Positions 6,104-7,680 of a stretch of 7,680 nt of DNA are shown here, one piece after another. Each line of letters begins with the position of its first letter. Positions within the stretch are counted from its first letter, which is position 1. A program made the translations under genes and the position numbers. Source of the DNA: Caryophanales bacterium UBA6356. GTDB lineage: Bacteria > Bacillota_I > Bacilli_A > RFN20 > CAG-826. Location of the stretch: positions 1 through 7,680 of the forward strand of contig DJRQ01000049.1 in the NCBI GenBank assembly GCA_002440125.1. The letters are read 5' to 3'. The notes under the pieces were generated by a model, which did no database searches, had not been told where the DNA came from, and saw only the letters and a program-made list of their open reading frames with translations.

Positions 6104-6150
6104 TGCGTACACCCTTAAAAAGTGCGTACATTTCATTCAAAATGCGTACA
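6104..6150. repeat. Three TGCGTACA direct repeats at ~20-nt spacing
   Basis: Exact TGCGTACA octamers lie at 6104-6111, 6123-6130 and 6143-6150 (periods 19 and 20 nt), separated by AT-rich spacers; a related CGTACA occurs at 6051-6056. On the minus strand they read TGTACGCA. Evenly spaced short repeats ending in CA resemble the multiple transposase-binding repeats known at IS21-family ends, so this may be a solitary transposon end. Iteron-like or regulator sites are alternatives. No transposase gene is nearby. Confidence 0.6.
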
Positions 6151-6157
6151 GCTGAAT

Positions 6158-6188
6158 AAAAGAAAAAACCTCCCAGCAAGTAGGAGGT
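6158..6188 (-). terminator. Rho-independent terminator of the candidate small RNA
   Basis: On the minus strand ACCTCC (6188-6183), a 9-nt loop and GGAGGT (6173-6168) form a GC-rich 6-bp stem followed immediately by TTTTTCTTTT. This is the most canonical terminator in the window, and it points leftward. Confidence 0.75.
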
Positions 6189-6312
6189 CTGTAACTGTTT
6201 CCGTTACCGAATGTGCGCTAGCCTTTTAACGTGGTCCTAGGCACTACGCTGTCCACGAGCCAATCTCACGAGTGAATAATAGTCTATGACCATAAGCATT
6301 CTAGACTGCTTA
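6160..6312 (-). ncRNA. Candidate stand-alone structured small RNA (~150 nt)
   Basis: On the minus strand a promoter (below) would start transcription at about 6312 and a terminator ends it at about 6160. From the 5' end: a 7-bp hairpin, ATAAGCA/TGCTTAT (6313-6307 with 6298-6292, 8-nt loop); a possible H-type pseudoknot, in which CGTGG (6257-6253) pairs with CCACG (6234-6230) while GTGCCTAG (6244-6237) pairs with CTAGCGCAC (6221-6213, one bulge); a hairpin GTAAC/GTTAC (6207-6203 with 6195-6191); then the terminator stem. No reading frame of interest is present on this strand. It matches no tmRNA, RNase P, SRP RNA, 6S or riboswitch consensus that I recognise. Alternatives are a 3' UTR of the Sel1 gene or RNA belonging to a mobile element. 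Structure was found by eye, not by folding software. Confidence 0.5.
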
Positions 6313-6317
6313 TATAA

Positions 6318-6347
6318 ATTGTACCATAAAAGGTATAAAAATGCCAT
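6318..6347 (-). promoter_or_regulatory. Candidate extended -10 promoter of the small RNA
   Basis: On the minus strand ATGGCA (4/6 to the -35 consensus; 6347-6342) is 18 nt from TACAAT (6323-6318), which is preceded by TGG, giving an extended -10 (TGnTACAAT). The predicted start falls at the first base pairs of the 5' hairpin of the RNA. Confidence 0.45.
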
Positions 6348-6445
6348 CTTTTTAAACTGCGATTTCCTAGCTCATTTTGTAATAAATACTCATCTTTGTT
6401 ACATTACATATCTCTGTAATCTAACGTAAAAGTATGTTAAAACAA

Positions 6446-7680
6446 CTACGCTTTATAACCACTAGCATTCATTTTCGAGTAAACTCGCTTTATGGCCTCA
6501 AGTCCAGTTTTCTCACCTAATTCGACAGATTTTCCATACATCTCTATTGCCTTTTTATAATCCTGGCAAACGCCAAAGCCATTCTCATAGCATATTCCAA
6601 GATTATAAAAACCAAGGCTAGATTTATATTCGTATGCAGCAGTCTTAAAGCATTTTGCAGCTTCCTTTTTATTTTCTTTTATGCCATTACCTTGTAGATA
6701 GCAAAGTCCGATATTGATAATCGCCTCGTTCTCTCCCCAATTGTACGCGTCGGTAAATAATTCAAAGGCTTTTTTATAAGCCGCTTCGGTTTTGACGGTA
6801 TAGTAGTAATAAAGCCCCATTTGCAGGCACGCCGACGGGTTTTCGCCTTTAACGCTCTGTTTCAGCCAATGAAGTGCTTTATCTTTATCGGGTGTTACGC
6901 CGTAGTATCCGCAAGCGTACGCCATACCGAGATTATATTGTGCCGCGGAATTTCCGAGATTTGCGGCTTTTTTGAAAAGTCTTAGCGCTTTCTTTTCGTC
7001 CTTTTCAAGTCCGAGTTCGTCGCCGAGATACGCTTCCGCCATTCTTTCGATTGCGTCGGGGAAATTCATTTCCATCGCCATTTCGTAATATGCGAGTGCG
7101 TTTTCATAATCTTTCTTTTGCTCTTCGCAAATCGTTGCAATCGCCCAATAAACGCCGGCATCATTCAAATCGCACTGTGCAAAACAGTCAAGCGCGTCGT
7201 CATACTTGCCCTTTTGGTAATAGCAGTATCCTAAATCAAGCAACGCGTCGTTCTGACAAAGGTTCGCCGCTTTTTTTAGAAAATGAATATACTTCTTCTC
7301 GTCGGGTTCTACGCCGTACCAACCGTTTTCGTATACGCGAGCCTGCAAATAAAGGCTTTCCGGATCGTTGTGTTTTACGCCGTCCGCTAAATACGCCAAC
7401 CCTTTTTTGTAGTCGTGCGGAACGAACTTGTCGTTGAGATAGACATATGCCAAATCGAAATTAAGAGAATAATCGCCGAGGCTCAATCCCTTTTCGTACC
7501 ACTCTATGGCTTTGGGAACGTCTTTCAGTTCTTCATTGTTTAAGTAGATAAAGCCTATCTTTTTTGCAACCTCTATATCTCCGAGGTAAAAAGCACGCTC
7601 GTAGTATTTCAACGCGTTTTTAACGTTTTCAATATCGGAATCTTCAATCGGAGTGTTGAAATAATACAATTCACCGAGAG
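6446..7680 (-). CDS. Sel1-repeat (TPR-like) protein, N-terminus beyond the window
   Basis: At least 410 residues made almost entirely of about eleven Sel1-like repeats of 31-37 residues, each with the A-x-x-x-L-G-x-x-Y ... K-A-x-x-W/Y-x-x-x-A pattern. Clear units are AQYNLGMAYACGYYG...KALHWLKQSV, EAIINIGLCYLQGNG...KEAAKCFKTAA and GFYNLGICYENGFGV...KAIEMYGKSV. Sel1 arrays are alpha-solenoids that bind other proteins; in bacteria they occur in secreted effectors, regulators and scaffolds, so no specific role can be assigned. The frame is open to the window edge, and the residues before the first possible start (a TTG at 7669) already read as a repeat (LGELYYF), so that TTG is an internal Leu and the gene is truncated by the window. 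No signal peptide or other domain is visible. The last repeat degenerates into a short tail ending NASGYKA. GCG and GCA are frequent for Ala, whereas the left-hand genes favour GCC. Confidence 0.85.
   Translation of the reverse strand, partial: LGELYYFNTPIEDSDIENVKNALKYYERAFYLGDIEVAKKIGFIYLNNEELKDVPKAIEWYEKGLSLGDYSLNFDLAYVYLNDKFVPHDYKKGLAYLADGVKHNDPESLYLQARVYENGWYGVEPDEKKYIHFLKKAANLCQNDALLDLGYCYYQKGKYDDALDCFAQCDLNDAGVYWAIATICEEQKKDYENALAYYEMAMEMNFPDAIERMAEAYLGDELGLEKDEKKALRLFKKAANLGNSAAQYNLGMAYACGYYGVTPDKDKALHWLKQSVKGENPSACLQMGLYYYYTVKTEAAYKKAFELFTDAYNWGENEAIINIGLCYLQGNGIKENKKEAAKCFKTAAYEYKSSLGFYNLGICYENGFGVCQDYKKAIEMYGKSVELGEKTGLEAIKRVYSKMNASGYKA

Noticed and set aside
6104..6150. CRISPR-like array
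   Set aside because: Repeats are only 8 bp and spacers about 11-12 nt, far from CRISPR dimensions; there is no leader or cas gene.
6286..6429. 47-codon plus-strand frame beginning MTISILDCLY, as a possible small toxin antisense to the small RNA
   Set aside because: No ribosome site, no clean transmembrane segment, and the composition looks like translated AT-rich non-coding DNA.

Overview
The window reads as low-GC Gram-positive chromosome, most likely a gut Firmicutes of the Bacilli/Erysipelotrichia/RF39 kind. The basis is AT-leaning coding sequence rich in Lys, Phe and Ile, strong AGGAGG-type ribosome sites inside operons, and Firmicutes-type gene families. TGA is used as a stop and TGG as Trp, so this is the standard bacterial code and not the Mycoplasma one. 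The lineage is an inference from style and gene content; no marker gene is present.

Left block (1-3701, + strand): a tight operon. The last ~22 codons of an unidentified gene overlap (ATGA) a multi-spanning PAP2-like membrane protein whose phosphatase motifs look decayed. That gene overlaps (ATGA) a DUF1624/HGSNAT-like membrane acyltransferase, which is followed after 8 nt by an AMP-forming acyl-CoA ligase. Acyl activation, a membrane acyltransferase and a lipid-phosphatase-fold protein together suggest work on an envelope lipid or glycan; the substrate is not visible. A hairpin that could end this operon lies inside the convergent NUDIX gene.

Middle block (3698-5957): a NUDIX hydrolase of the 8-oxo-dGTP diphosphatase type (-) is divergent, with a 51-nt spacer, from a SAM-dependent methyltransferase-like protein (+). 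The methyltransferase overlaps tail to tail with a two-gene minus-strand operon: a TetR regulator (first gene) and a small YjdJ-type GNAT acetyltransferase. Three promoter-proximal genes (NUDIX, methyltransferase, TetR) have a -10-like hexamer 6-9 nt before the ATG and no convincing ribosome site, which hints at leaderless mRNAs.

Right block (5958-7680): a 488-nt gap with no convincing protein gene but a lot of structure. It holds a terminator-like hairpin, three TGCGTACA direct repeats about 20 nt apart (resembling a transposon end, or iterons), and a compact unit on the minus strand that looks like a stand-alone ~150-nt small RNA: extended -10 promoter, 5' hairpin, possible H-type pseudoknot, second hairpin, and Rho-independent terminator. 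It is followed by the 3' part of a long Sel1-repeat gene (-) that runs off the window edge and uses alanine codons differently from the left-hand genes. This block looks like the start of an accessory region, and the small RNA is the best candidate here for something undescribed.
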